From positions 926,485 through 990,484 of the forward strand of contig QXEO01001137.1 in assembly GCA_007115705.1 (NCBI GenBank): DNA of 64,000 nt, given 5' to 3'. Below, piece by piece: positions 45,422 through 56,619 of this stretch. Made by a program: the position numbers and the translations under genes. Under the pieces are notes generated by a model. That model saw only the letters and a program-made list of their open reading frames with translations, was not told the origin of the DNA and did not search any database. Source of the DNA: Dactylis glomerata (taxonomy: Eukaryota; Streptophyta; Magnoliopsida; Poales; Poaceae). Position 1 is the first letter of the stretch. Every line of letters starts with the position of its first letter.

Positions 45422-46446
45422 TAGACAATGTTAGTTTGTGCGTATTTGTCAGTGTTCTTAAAAAATGTCCAAGCTATGACTCAAGTTCATTCCACTCAAT
45501 TAAAGTAAGACTTACGAGTAGGTACATCTAGTTTTTAAGGCACAGTACAAGTGTCTGAAAATATCCTCTCCGAGCAGAAGACCCAAAAGTAGGTAGCGGG
45601 TCTCCACGAGAACAATTTGAACTAGAGTGGAAGCTGCTAGAAACATACATAATGACCCATCAAATTAGAAGCAGCCTTTAGGCGAAGATTTCCGCCGGAC
45701 TCATGTACAGGTAAGTGTGGCAACATATTCAAGCAAAGAATGAATGAGCTAATTAAGAGAAGAGGAAGAAATCATTCTAGAAAGATGAGTTCAGCGGAAA
45801 GCATGTGGGCATGACAAATTAGAACGGCGTGGCCTACCTGTTCAACACCGGAGGCCCCTTAACAACTACGCACGGCCCCATCCACAGAACACTGGCAAAT
45901 ACGCAGAAGAAAGTAATGGAGCTGCCGAGCTGGCAACTTGGCATGCATAGCCGGCGATGATAGTATGGCCTTTGAAAAACATGGTCGACAGCGAAAGACA
46001 ATACATGGAGCGATGCTGCCTCTTCAATTTGCTTGACCATTTGTCATACCGCATACACGACGCTACTACATGGCAAGGTTTTTCTAAGGGCATGCAGTCT
46101 ACATGCTACATCAGTGGCGCTGTTACTGAGATATTTTACATATCTTGTTTTTCTTTCAGAAATTCTTTGCAACATGTCTACATTAGACATGCTGTCTGAA
46201 GATACGCTGACATCGACTCAAACTATACCACTACACCAGTCATGTTGGGTAGGCCGTAGCCCTATCATCAAAAGAACAGGATTGGACGCGTGCCTCTTCA
46301 GTGGCGGCCAAACACGGATGACTAGAAGTTCATTGTGATCCATGCGTACATGCCGTGCAAAGAAGGTTGTAATAAATTGGAGGATGCCCTCCTCCAATAT
46401 TTGATTGTGCCAGCACCGCCAAACCGAATCTTTGAAAATTGTACTT
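45422..46446. other. Unclassified spacer, no supported gene
   Basis: Short open frames (up to about 100 residues) show no domain, and no terminal repeats or A-tail were found. It probably continues the original locus into which the LINE-like element at 43,766 inserted. Confidence 0.4.
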
Positions 46447-47550
46447 TTTTCAAAAAAAGGATGAGACCCGGTCTCTGCATTGAAGAGATTCATACAACTT
46501 TTATTTAGATTTTATTTAGCAAAGACCTGCCAAAAGCATACATCACAAAATTTGAAGCCACCACTCAACACGAACAAACCCAACAATGGATGTGGAACAT
46601 ACCGTTAGAGCCTTATGGGCTAAAATCACAAACAACACACACCAGCTAATTACATGAGACATCACCGGGTCACCCAATGGCAAAACAGGACCACACATCC
46701 GGTCTAGCAGACCCTCGAGGAACAACTCATGCAATTTCTTCAGAAGCCACCACCGCCATCAACCGCTAGTCCATGTTCATAGATCCACATTCCCTTGTTA
46801 GGCCTGCCATCAACGCTACCAATACGTCAGACAACGCCCCCACCCTATGCGAGTCCATCACGCCGCGTCTATCACAGAGGCCTACCGTGCCACGCCGTTG
46901 AGACTCGCCATCATCAATGTGGTAGTTGCACACCACTCCACCATTTGCCTCCACAATCCAGCATCTTCTCCAAAAGCAATGCCCACAAGAGGGTAAAGCA
47001 ACACCAAAGCATCGTGTTACGCCACCATCGCTCGCCATGACCAAGAAGTTTGAGCTCGGTTTACACCTGCAGCCGTGCCTACCATCCTCACCACTGGGAC
47101 TAGATGTGAGATCATGGGATCTGCCCCTTTCGGCCAACCACCTCCAACAATAGACGAAGCCACCACTGCCATGGCTAGAGCCGGTGCCATAGACTTCCTT
47201 GTGCTCTGGGCCTTGTGGGGAGTACCTCTGTGTGCCGTTATCGGAGTCGACGAGATGCAATAAGTGCAGCGATATGAAGGTCACGGCCCGTCCAAGCCCA
47301 TCTAGGCCTAGATGGGTCCCTCCTGCACCATGTTGCCGCCACCCGCTGGACTTCGAGCTCACCGCTGCCGCTAGCTTGGCGAGCCACCCTGGGCACCACC
47401 ATCCTGCATCACTACCGATAAAAGGCCGGAGTGGACGCCACCTCTATGATCTCCAACAATGACCGATGAGATACACTGCCACGCTGTGCCCCATGGACCA
47501 GCGATGCCATCGAAGGCGGCGATAGAAGTGGAGGTCTAGGCTCTTTATTC
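46447..47550 (-). mobile_element. LINE-like remnant, minus strand
   Basis: Read on the minus strand the left end is GAATCTCTTCAATGCAGAGACCGGGTCTCATCC followed by a T/A-rich tail, typical of a grass LINE 3' end; the right part is GC-rich like a LINE 5' region. A 198-codon minus-strand frame (46,766-47,362) has no recognised domain. The right limit touches the Helitron end at 47,555. Confidence 0.5.
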
Positions 47551-47554
47551 AAAA

Positions 47555-50419
47555 CTAGCAAGGTGGCCCTCGCAAATGTGAGGGCGCGATCGTTAGATCA
47601 TCTAATATATTTACGAAAGATATTGATGGTGCAATACCTTAGTAGATATTTGAAACATGGAAAATCACATGATTCTACTATAATAGATTTTATTTATGTT
47701 GTATCTAATTATAATTTTGGGTGATCTAATGTCACCCACAAATTCCATATGCTTCAATAATCTAATGTAGTACTTTCCAAAATGGAAGTAAAGCTCCATT
47801 ATCAGTGTAAGTTTAGATTTGTAGCCATAGTATTATATTCTAAGCAGGCACCGGGTTCGATTGAGAAAGTGTTAGTAATCGAGAAAAAATAATCTTAATT
47901 TTTTTGACAATATCATAATTTTTTATTAAAATTAAATTAGGGCATTTAACTAAGAATAAAATTATTCATATAGGTAGGCATACAAAGTCCAAAACTCAGA
48001 AGAGAAAATGAATGATGTCTTGATATGTTGTTTATATAACTTGAACATGGCAAGAAGAATCAGCAGGTGTTAGAATTATTTAATGGAACTATTAACCTTG
48101 TGTCAAACCATACTAAGGTGAAAGCTCCTCAAAATAAAAATCTTAAGATGGCACTTAAATCCATGACCTTGGCCTTTAGGGAAAAATTAGTTAACAGTTG
48201 TCCTTCTAGGGAATTTTATCTACACACACATATGCCCACAGGCAAATTAAGTACCAAATCATTGATAGTATTGGTTAAAATGCAAACTTATTTTTAATAA
48301 TTTTCACTTGCGTACCACTCATATTGTATGAGTTCTAGCAAGCTCGACATTAAGAAGAGCAAAAAAATGTGTAAAAGAGATTGCTAATTCATATAATTAT
48401 CAATTTATATATTGAATCCAAAAATTGTAGGCATGAGTGGAAGGCTCAACTGATATCGAGAGGACCAAAAATTGTAACCAATCTAATAACACACACAGAT
48501 CATTGGCCATGACACGTAAAGGGGTCCAAAATTTAATGTACTAACCATTGTTTGATTTTGTACTCACTTATTTCAATTTATATTCAATTATGTGCCACTT
48601 GAATTATATGGCTTAAAGCAAGGGATGTATTCGACAACCTAATATTAATTATAAATTGATGTAGTTAGAACATTATCCACTAATTTATCTACTATCACTA
48701 CTAATTATTTGACAGTTCAGTAGAAATGAGTGAAAGGCTTAACCGCAATCCAGAGGAACAAAATATCACATACCAGGTACAATTCATTGAACATCACACG
48801 CAAAGGGATCATAAGTTTCATGTACAAAGTATTGTTTGATTGTGTACAATTGCATACTTCTAGTTGTATTATGCTCAACTAATTTACTATCTTTCCACTA
48901 TCCATATACTACTATATATTAGAACCTAATATGATGAACAATCATTAACTGCTAGAGTTGAACTTCAGCTTCCCATGCTATACTAATATCGCACATAGTT
49001 ATGTTATCACAACCGATGTGATTGACTGGACGACACACTGTAAATTCTAATTTTGTGTACCGAGGTAATATTGTGCACAACCAATCTATTAGCTCTAAAA
49101 TTGTCAGCTACCGACCTAAAAGTAGAGACATATATTTGACCGCGGAAAGAAGATAAAAATCTCACAAATGAATCACCATACGACTTTCATGGAAAACCAC
49201 ACGGTAATCTCATAATAGTTAAGTTAATAATATAATAACATTTTGATACATGTAAAATACAAATTGAAAACAAATCATGAATAATTTAAAGGAGATACAA
49301 AGCTAACCTGAGTCACAAAATAATATATTGCTTATTGTTTTGGCAAAACACACCAATAGAGAGAACAAATAATGATAAGTTCTGTAGAATTTTATGATGT
49401 CTATAAAATCATGGGAGGACGGGTGCTCAAAGCTAATTTTAGGAGTGTTAACCATGTGTCGAGGACACAATAATTATCTCCAGTGAAAAACATAAAATCT
49501 CTGATTACATTAGATTACGCTACACTAATATATTTGCATTATTTTTAACCTACGCATCGAAACTCCTTTGTCTTAGGCGATTTTACAGTTTCTCACTTTG
49601 ATATGTAATCTTGCTTTTTCGTTTTTGAGACAGAAACAACTGCTGTGTGCGTCTTAGTTATGCAGAGGCCGGGTGTATGGGCTTAAATCTCTTAAGTAAT
49701 AAAGCATCCTTTATTAAAAAATATCTTTGCATTATTTAGTTCTTTGGCTTCGATGTCATTTTTATTTTTAGTGCCTCTTTCAAGGCTTAATGTAAATAAC
49801 CTTACTTCTTCCAACGGAATACATCTGCCAACAATTATAAATATGTTGACGGATACAAAAGCTATAATAAAATAGGAAATTATGGCTTATAGCAAACAAA
49901 CACCCAAAGAAAGAACTAACCATGCTAATTAGTTGGTACATTTTTTATATAGTCTAAACAACTGGAGTAAGACAAATAGGTTGATTATACAAAAAATCTA
50001 ATTTTGGCGGTGCCTTGTTAGAACGATATTCAGGAGGCAAGCTTTATGTATACATTGGCGAACAATGTTGGCGTTTGAGCAAATAAATACCATGAGAGAG
50101 AACAGATCATGCTAAGTGGATAAGGGAGAGGACGTACGCACTGCATGTAGACTCTTCTATTGTTTTTAAACAGCCCCTTATTCAATCGTCTCATTATCTG
50201 GATGTGGGCTTTCGGAGTTACACGGTTCGATACACCTAAAACGTGTTACGTAATTACGGTTCGTTACATCTGAAACGTGTTACATAATTATTTACGATAA
50301 CCCCTTGGTAAATCCTAGACAACAGTTATTAATCTAATGGTCTAAATAATTCGAATGATGTGGGTTAACATGGTGTCTCTATTTAAAACACCCGTATTGT
50401 GCTTTTAGTATATAGTAGA
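47555..50419 (-). mobile_element. Non-autonomous Helitron 2, minus strand
   Basis: On the minus strand the 5' end is A|TCTACTATATACTAAAAGC at 50,419, almost the same as Helitron 1. The 3' end has a hairpin (47,578-47,585 with 47,566-47,573) and terminates CTAG|T at 47,555. Length is 2865 bp. No Rep-helicase frame and no captured gene were recognised; the interior is AT-rich and contains one LINE 3' tail (49,570-49,720). The sequences outside, ...TTCAAAA and TGGGTGTTTGG..., fit an A-T insertion site. Confidence 0.8.
49570..49722 (+). mobile_element. LINE 3'-end fragment inside Helitron 2
   Basis: GGCGATTTTACAGTTTCTCA, GTTATGCAGAGGCCGGGTGT and AATAAAGCATCCTTTATTAAAAAA form a LINE 3' UTR with tail. 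The reverse complement of 51,215-51,400 is a related copy. Confidence 0.7.
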
Positions 50420-50420
50420 T

Positions 50421-50930
50421 GGGTGTTTGGGCGGTGTATCGCTTGGAGCGCCTGGGATGGCCGAATTCAAGAATTTTCCCTCTTTGTCGGTGTGTCAACG
50501 AGACTTCTTGTGGCCTTCTTCTCCATTGCCACTCCTCCGTGCAAATTTGATATATGATAAAAGATTGGCTAAGGCTTGTGGATTTCTACCCTCATAGTTG
50601 GATGACCTTCAATGACGTCGAAGCTAGGTGCAGTCATCTTGTCCTCTCTCGCCGTAACAGGAGAAAGGCCATGGCCTCGCTTGTCATACTAACCTCATGG
50701 GATTTATGGAACGAGTGAAATGAGAGGAACTTCAAAAATATAAACTCCTTTCCTGCCATCGTCCTTTCGAAGATCATGTTGGATTCTAGACCATGGGTTT
50801 TGTCCAGGGAACAACATTTCGGTCATCTTTTGCCAGGAGATTACCTCTTTTTGTTTTTTAGGGTCTGTCTGTATCATAGAACCTTGTTCTCCTTATTTAT
50901 CAATGAATTAATGAAATATAGGTAAGTGTC
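50421..50930 (+). pseudogene. LINE C-terminal region and 3' UTR, with an in-frame stop
   Basis: Around 50,560-50,850 the plus strand reads WLRLVDFYPHSWMTF, then RRKAMASLVILTSWDLWNE, a TGA, and NERNFKNINSFPAIVLSK ... HLLPGD. This is the C-terminal region after the zinc-binding domain of plant LINEs. The TGA stands where Arg is expected (CGA to TGA). The 3' UTR ends near 50,930. Helitron 2 sits directly upstream. Confidence 0.72.
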
Positions 50931-51214
50931 TTGATCAGGTCTCAACTAGAAATTAGATAAAATTTGAGGGAATCAGATAAACTTTTCAATCACTTTTAAC
51001 CAATTCTTGTTGTGAGGTTGGCAAGTTTTGCAGTCCAAGGAATCATAACTTAGACTTTGTTAATGTGACTTTGGTAATGAAACAATCTACTAAATGACTT
51101 CATAAGATTTTATACTGAACTTTCCAGTTAAATTACCTCCACTATACACATTTCCTTCACGCACAAGGAAAAAACTGCACTATAAGCTACACAGAGAGCA
51201 CTTAGAATAGATGC
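50931..51214. other. Unclassified AT-rich spacer
   Basis: No ORF, terminal repeat or recognised motif was found in this stretch. Confidence 0.4.
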
Positions 51215-51400
51215 TTTTAGATTTTTTTTGGATAGAAAGTGTTTTATTACTTAAGAGTTAGCTTACATCCGGTCTCTACACAACTATGATGCACACAACC
51301 ATTGTTCAGTCGTGACAAAGAAAATTAAAAGACAAAATTACATATCATAATGAGAAACTGTAAAGTCGCCTAAACGAGATACGTAAGGCGTTTGCAACTG
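51215..51400 (-). mobile_element. LINE 3'-end fragment, minus strand
   Basis: The reverse complement reads GCGACTTTACAGTTTCTCA, GTAGAGACCGGATGTAAGC and AATAAAACACTTTCTATCCAAAAAAAA, a LINE 3' UTR with tail, related to 49,570-49,722. Confidence 0.7.
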
Positions 51401-52090
51401 TCTAATAACTCCCCTTCAAGATCATTAGGTGTTCGAAGCTCTTAGCCAGGACTGCTGAACCATATATTTTTCAGGAGCAATGGGGTAACACGTAGGTCGA
51501 TTCGGCTTGCGGTGGTAGCACGTTTCGCTGGGTGCAATCGGACATCTTAATCGAATCACATCAGAATTAGTTGCTTGGGTACCTGGCTAGGCATTCTGAG
51601 GCCCTAGCGTACGTACGGCGATGGTGCGGACCGTGACTTCTCGGCGCCATGCGACCATCTCTGATTGATCAAGCCCGCCATGAGGTTCAAATGTTGTTGG
51701 TGAGACTGTGAGCAAAAATCAGACCCAGCTGCTCCTTCCAGTAGAATATATACTCAGCTAATTCCTGTCACGTGTTAGACCCTGTACAACACATTCTGCA
51801 GGTATCCTCTTGACAAGAACTAGCCAACATTCCACGGGAGTACAAAAAATGAAATTTGTATAACTTGCTCTCAGATGAGATCAGCCGCGCGGACCTTGCC
51901 GATATCCTTCCTTGCGAAGACTCACACCTGTTGAAGCGTAAACAGGAAATGGATGGCGATCATGTTCTCACGTGAGATCAGCAAGCAGACAGTGGCGCCC
52001 CAGATCGATCTCGCTCCATGCAAAACTGGCCCTCACACCTGTTCAAACTTCGCCGGCAAGGCTGCCGGCTAGTTTCAGAGCACGTACGGG
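51401..52090. other. Unclassified, apparently low-copy spacer
   Basis: About 0.7 kb of balanced base composition with no repeat partner elsewhere in the window and no open frame with a domain. It lies immediately upstream of the conserved ancestral unit, so it may be original locus sequence. Confidence 0.35.
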
Positions 52091-52345
52091 TCAGTGAATC
52101 TGCAAGCCTGCAAGTACATGATTTCCTCCAGGCTTAGGTGGATCCATTTTAAATAGGTTACTAGTTGATTACTTGTACTTGTTGATCTGTATACCCTATA
52201 ATATGATTTTTCATCTTACTGGATCTATGATTAGAATATTTTATACTGTTATTTTATGTGTTGACTTCTGGGGAACCTATGCTCTCCGTTTTTTATTTAT
52301 TGCTGTGATGAAATGGATTTAGTGCATGTTCGTCCTTTACTTAGT
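52091..52345. repeat. Copy 3 of the local ancestral unit, containing the empty CACTG insertion site
   Basis: TCAGTGAATCTGCAAGCCTG continues without interruption, whereas in copy 2 the same words are split as GGTCAGT | CACTGGTAG ... CCACCAGTG | AGTGAATATGCAAGCC. The rest of segment 'A' (TTGATTACTTG, TTATACTGTTATTTTATGTGTTGACTT, TATGCTCTCCG) also runs uninterrupted here. Confidence 0.75.
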
Positions 52346-52479
52346 AAAAATTTGAATAATTTCGACAAAGTTTATTGAAAAATAACATATTTCGAGGGAG
52401 AGGTCATACTGCTTGTGTTTCGCCCTAGATTCGGTATTTGGAGAGACAACAATGCCTCATATATATGGTTGTAATGATA

Positions 52480-52790
52480 TATGCGTTGCCTCAAACTGTT
52501 CAATCAGGAATTATGAGTGAGATATATCTTTAACTAGAGTGAGTGATAACCGTACGAGTCGATTGCATTTCTTGGTGATGTTGTGCTCCAGGTGTTAGGA
52601 GGTTCAAGTGGTGGTGTGTTGGGTGTGTTTGTCAGTCTGGTTTGTGATCTTGTGGCTCTTCGTGTGGGGTGTTGTTCGCTTGTGTGGGTGTGTTTGTGAT
52701 GGTTTTCACTCGGTTTTCTATAAATTAACCAGTCACTCTCTTCTGTTTAATTAATAGATGAGGCAAAGTTTTTGCATCCGTTTAAAAAAA
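52480..52790 (+). mobile_element. LINE 3'-UTR fragment with A-tail
   Basis: A GT-rich stretch, TTAATTAATAGATGAGGCAA, TTTTTGCATCCGTTT and a 7-A tail (52,784-52,790) make a typical LINE 3' end. The 5' boundary is approximate. Confidence 0.6.
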
Positions 52791-52792
52791 TG

Positions 52793-52978
52793 GTAGCCTC
52801 ACTATGCTTTAAAAATTGAGTGGTGTAATTTTCTCTCTAACGAGTATTGGAAACCGACCGAGATAGTCTGACTAACATCGCATTTTATGTACCACCGAAT
52901 CCAAGATGGCAGCCAACATTTTGTGTGGGACCAAACAAGTAGGTGGAACTTAGGAACAATGTTTAATTATGATTATTC
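52793..52978. repeat. Duplicated segment 'C', copy 2
   Basis: Partner of 43,387-43,568. The match starts directly after the A-tail of the LINE fragment and runs to AATGTTTAATTATGATTAT. Confidence 0.75.
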
Positions 52979-53036
52979 TTGTAAAGTATCATTACTTATT
53001 GGGTCGAACGGTTCTTGCTCTACAAATTTTCTCCCT

Positions 53037-53195
53037 TGTAGCCCATGAAAGACAAACGTATGTGGTAGGGTAAAAGGCTCGTACCGTCTTGGGTAGGCCT
53101 GGTGTCATTATATAGTAGAGTTACAAAGGGTACAATTGGTATACAACTACAACACGTATACGTATCGAACTCTATACAAAATATTACGTCTATCA
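53037..53195 (-). repeat. 3' LTR of Copia C
   Basis: In element orientation it starts TGATAGACG after the tract TTGAGGGAGGG and probably ends GGGCTACA at 53,037 (159 bp). Related words (TATACGTGT, ACCAATTGTA) occur in the LTR of Copia A. Confidence 0.72.
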
Positions 53196-54960
53196 CCCTC
53201 CCTCAATCTCAACTTCGTAGAGGTTGAGATTGCGCCTACATGCAGTAAACTGTGGTAGTGGAAGTGGCTTGGTAAATATATCAGCTAGCTGATCCTTGGA
53301 GGATATGAACCTGAGATCTAGTAGCTTCTGAGCAACCCGTTCTCGAACGAAGTGAAAATCAATCTCGATATGTTTAGTTCGAGCATGAAACACTGGATTG
53401 GCAGAAAGATATGTAGCTCCAATATTATCACACCATAGAACAGGTGGACTCCTCTGAATCACTCCAAGCTCACCAAGGAGAGCGTGTACCCAAACTAACT
53501 CAGCAGTAGCATTAGCAAGTGCCTTGTATTCAGACTCCGTACTGGAATGAGAAACCGTAGCCTGTTTTCTGGCACTCCATGACACTAGATTGCCCCCATA
53601 GAAGATAGCAAATCCCCCCGTCGATCGGCGGTCATCAGGATCACCCGCCCAGTCAGCATCCGAGAAGGCGGATAGGAGCGGCAAAGTACGAGACGGTCGC
53701 AGCAACAGCCCATGTGACAGAGTACCCTGCACATAACGAAGGATGTGCTTGACCGCCGACCAATGAGAACACCGAGGAGCATGCAAGAACTGACACACCT
53801 TGTTGACTGAGAAGGACAAGTCTGGGCGTGTCATAGTGAGATATTGTAGACCACCAACAATCTTGCGGTAACGAGTAGAATCCTCAGCCGAAAGGGGAGT
53901 GCCACTAGTAGCTGAAAGTATCTCAGAAGCAACCATAGGAGTAGTCACAGGAGCACACTTCTGAAGTCCAGCTTTAGTCAACAACTCAAGAGCATATTTA
54001 CGCTGACTCAAAAGAAGGCCACCACGACGGGGAGTATGTACCTCAATACCAAGGAAATAGCGGAGTGGACCAAGATCTTTGAGAGCAAATGAAGAGCTGA
54101 GTTGCTGAATAAGACGGTCAGTAACTGCAGACGAGGAGCTCACCACAATGATATCATCAACATAGACCAGAAGGTAGATGGTGACGTCCGGGCGTCGCAG
54201 AATGAATAGAGATGTATCAGCTGTAGAGGGTATGAAGCCAAGTCTGGAAAGTACTGAACTGAGTCTGGCATGCCATGCACGGGGAGCCTGCTTAAGACCG
54301 TAGAGGGCCTTGTCAAGCCGACACAGATGGCTAGGGTAGCTAGGATCCTCAAATCCCGGTGGCTGACGCATAAAAACCTCCTCCTCGAGAACACCATGTA
54401 AGAAGGCATTCTGTATATCAAGCTGACGAAGATGCCATCCATGAGAAAGAGCCATGGACAGTAGTAGACGAATGGTAATAGGCTTCACTACTGGACTGAA
54501 GGTATCCTCATAATCAAGTCCATAGTGTTGCTTGAACCCTTTCGCAACAAGACGAGCTTTATATCTATCAATGGATCCATCAGCTTGCCTTTTAATCTTG
54601 AACACCCATTTGCAATCAATGATGTTTACTCCAGACCGAGGTGGTACTAGACGCCACGTCTGATTTTTCTGAAGAGCTGAATACTCGGTCTCCATAGCAC
54701 TGCGCCAGTGTGGAGAAGAGAGAGCAACACGATAATCATATGGTTCGGTAGCCAGCAGAGTAGGATCAGACGACTTGGTAGTATTCCAAGCAACAGTTCC
54801 ATCAGTTCGAACTTTTTCCTTTCGGATACCCTGCTGAAGACGCGTGGTCATGCGAGGTGCTGGTGATGATGTCCCAGCGGTAGAAGGCGGAGGCAATGAA
54901 GTGGAATCCGTTGCACTGGTCGACGAGGCGGAGCCAGGTGACGAGGCCGTCTCAGGCGAG
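53193..54960 (-). CDS. Copia C reverse transcriptase-RNase H, intact 3' half of pol
   Basis: An uninterrupted frame runs from the array insertion (54,960) to a TGA at 53,193-53,195. A Ser/Pro/Thr linker leads into the reverse transcriptase: NIIDCKWVFKIK, RYKARLVAKGF, RQLDIQNAFLHG, YGLKQAPRAW and YVDDIIVVSS. RNase H follows with SDADWAGDPDDRRSTGG, SSTESEYKA and CDNIGATYLS. All expected catalytic acidic residues are visible. No stop or frameshift occurs in about 590 codons, unlike the other Copia copies here. The reading frame passes through the polypurine tract, and its stop codon is the first three bases of the LTR. The upstream integrase and gag are missing from this window, so it cannot be translated in its natural context. 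Confidence 0.93.
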
Positions 54961-56619
54961 TGATGGCTATGAAAGCGTCAGGCAGTCCTTGTGCGTGGTG
55001 GATGAATGACCAGCCCATTGGGAACCCCAAGAGGAAGGTATGATGAGTGCAGCAGCAAGTTTTCCCTCAGTTAAGAAACCAAGGTTTAATATCGATCAGG
55101 AGAAGGGAGACGTTGACGACTGAAGGTGATGCTTGCTAGTTTGCGACAGCAGCGGACGACTGGCGCTTCGTCCAAGCTTTGCTAGCTAGCTGCAACGTGG
55201 AACCTGCACACACACAAACAAATACTTTGTTCCCAACTTGCGATGAGGTTGTCAATCTCACCGGTTTGCTTGAAACAAAGGTTATGAGTGTATCGAGTGG
55301 AAAACAGTAGTAAAATGCTAGTAAAGTAAACAGTGCGGGAAAAGTAAACAGGTGATTGCAATATGATTAAAATAGGACCGGGGTCCACAGTTCACTAGTG
55401 GTGTCTCTCCATAGATAAATAACATGCTGGGTAAACAAATTACAGTTGGGCAATTGATAGAATAAAGATAACGTGATATGTCAAGAAGATCACTATGAGA
55501 TTCACTCTGGGCATTACAACAAAATACATAGACCGCCATCCAACTGCATCTATGACTAATAATCCACCCCCAGGGATATCATCCGAACACCCCGAAAGTA
55601 TTAAGTTGCGAACAACAGATAATTGCATTAAGCAAAGTGTGTAATGTAAACAAAGCATATGCCCTTGAGCATATGAATGTTGTTTTCTCCCTAGTAGCAA
55701 CAGCACATCTACCACCTTAGAGGTTTCTGTCACTCCCCCAGGTGAAATAGAGGCATGAACCCACTATCGAGCATAAATACCCCCTCTTGGAGTCACTAGC
55801 AACTACTCGGCCAAGATAGCTACTAACAACGGAGAGCATGCAAGATCATAAACAACATAGAGATAACAAAAGATATAATTCAGTACAGCAACTTAATCAT
55901 AAACACCAATATTCATCGGATCCCAACAAACCAACATCATAGTATTACATAACGGTGATCTCAATCATGTAGGGCAGCTCATGAGATCTAAACATGAAGC
56001 ACATGGTGGAGAAGACAACCATCTAGCTACTGCTATGGACCCATAGTCCAAGGTAGACTACTCACTCATCGCTCCGGAGGCAAGCATGGCGATGAAGAAG
56101 ACCTCCGGTGGCGATTCCCCTCTCCGGCAGGGTGTCGGGAAGAGCTTCTGGACCCTCCCGATCTTCGGGTCGACGGCGGCGGCGGATCGCGATGTATTCT
56201 GGAAAACTGATCGGGCCCTTAGGTTTTTCTCGTCAGGGGGTATATATAGGCGAAAGGGCGATGTCAGAGGGGGTCCCACGCCCCCTCACACGTGGGTGGC
56301 GCGGCCAGGGGGCTGGCCGCGCCGCCTGTGTGTGTGGGGCTCACGTGGCCCTACTCCTTCTCTCCTTCGGATGTTTGGGAGCTCCCCGGTGAAATATGAC
56401 TTCAGGAACTTGTTTCGTCCAATTCCGAGAATATTTCCTGTGTATCACTTCTGAAACACAAAAACAGCAGAAAACAGGAAACTGGCACTGTGGCACTTCG
56501 TTAATAGGTTAGTTCCGGAAAATGTATAAAAATGCCACTAAGTGTAACGAAACAACAGGCTAATGGTGTAAAACAAAGCATGGAGCATCAAAAATTATAG
56601 ATACGTTTGAGACGTATCA
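54961..56619 (-). repeat. LTR 1 of the array (3' LTR of the left unit)
   Basis: 1659 bp. In element orientation it starts TGATACGTCTCAAACG and ends GCCATCA. A minus-strand TATATATA box lies at 56,241-56,250. The left flank is GCGAG in Copia C. Confidence 0.93.

Larger units (their letters stand above)
53037..54960 (-). mobile_element. Copia C, 3' part, interrupted by the Gypsy-like array
   Basis: Read on the minus strand the integrase-to-RT linker, reverse transcriptase, RNase H, polypurine tract and 3' LTR are present. The coding region is cut at 54,960 by the LTR of the array, whose presumed duplication is GCGAG (54,956-54,960). The 5' half, if kept, lies beyond the right edge of the window. 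The protein is close to that of Copia A (shared FTKPLPLPQF and ARTKHIE). Confidence 0.9.

Noticed and set aside
56058..56454. Frames near the LTR promoter of the array (also 62,911-63,307)
   Set aside because: The same frames occur in both LTRs and are U3/R sequence, not genes.
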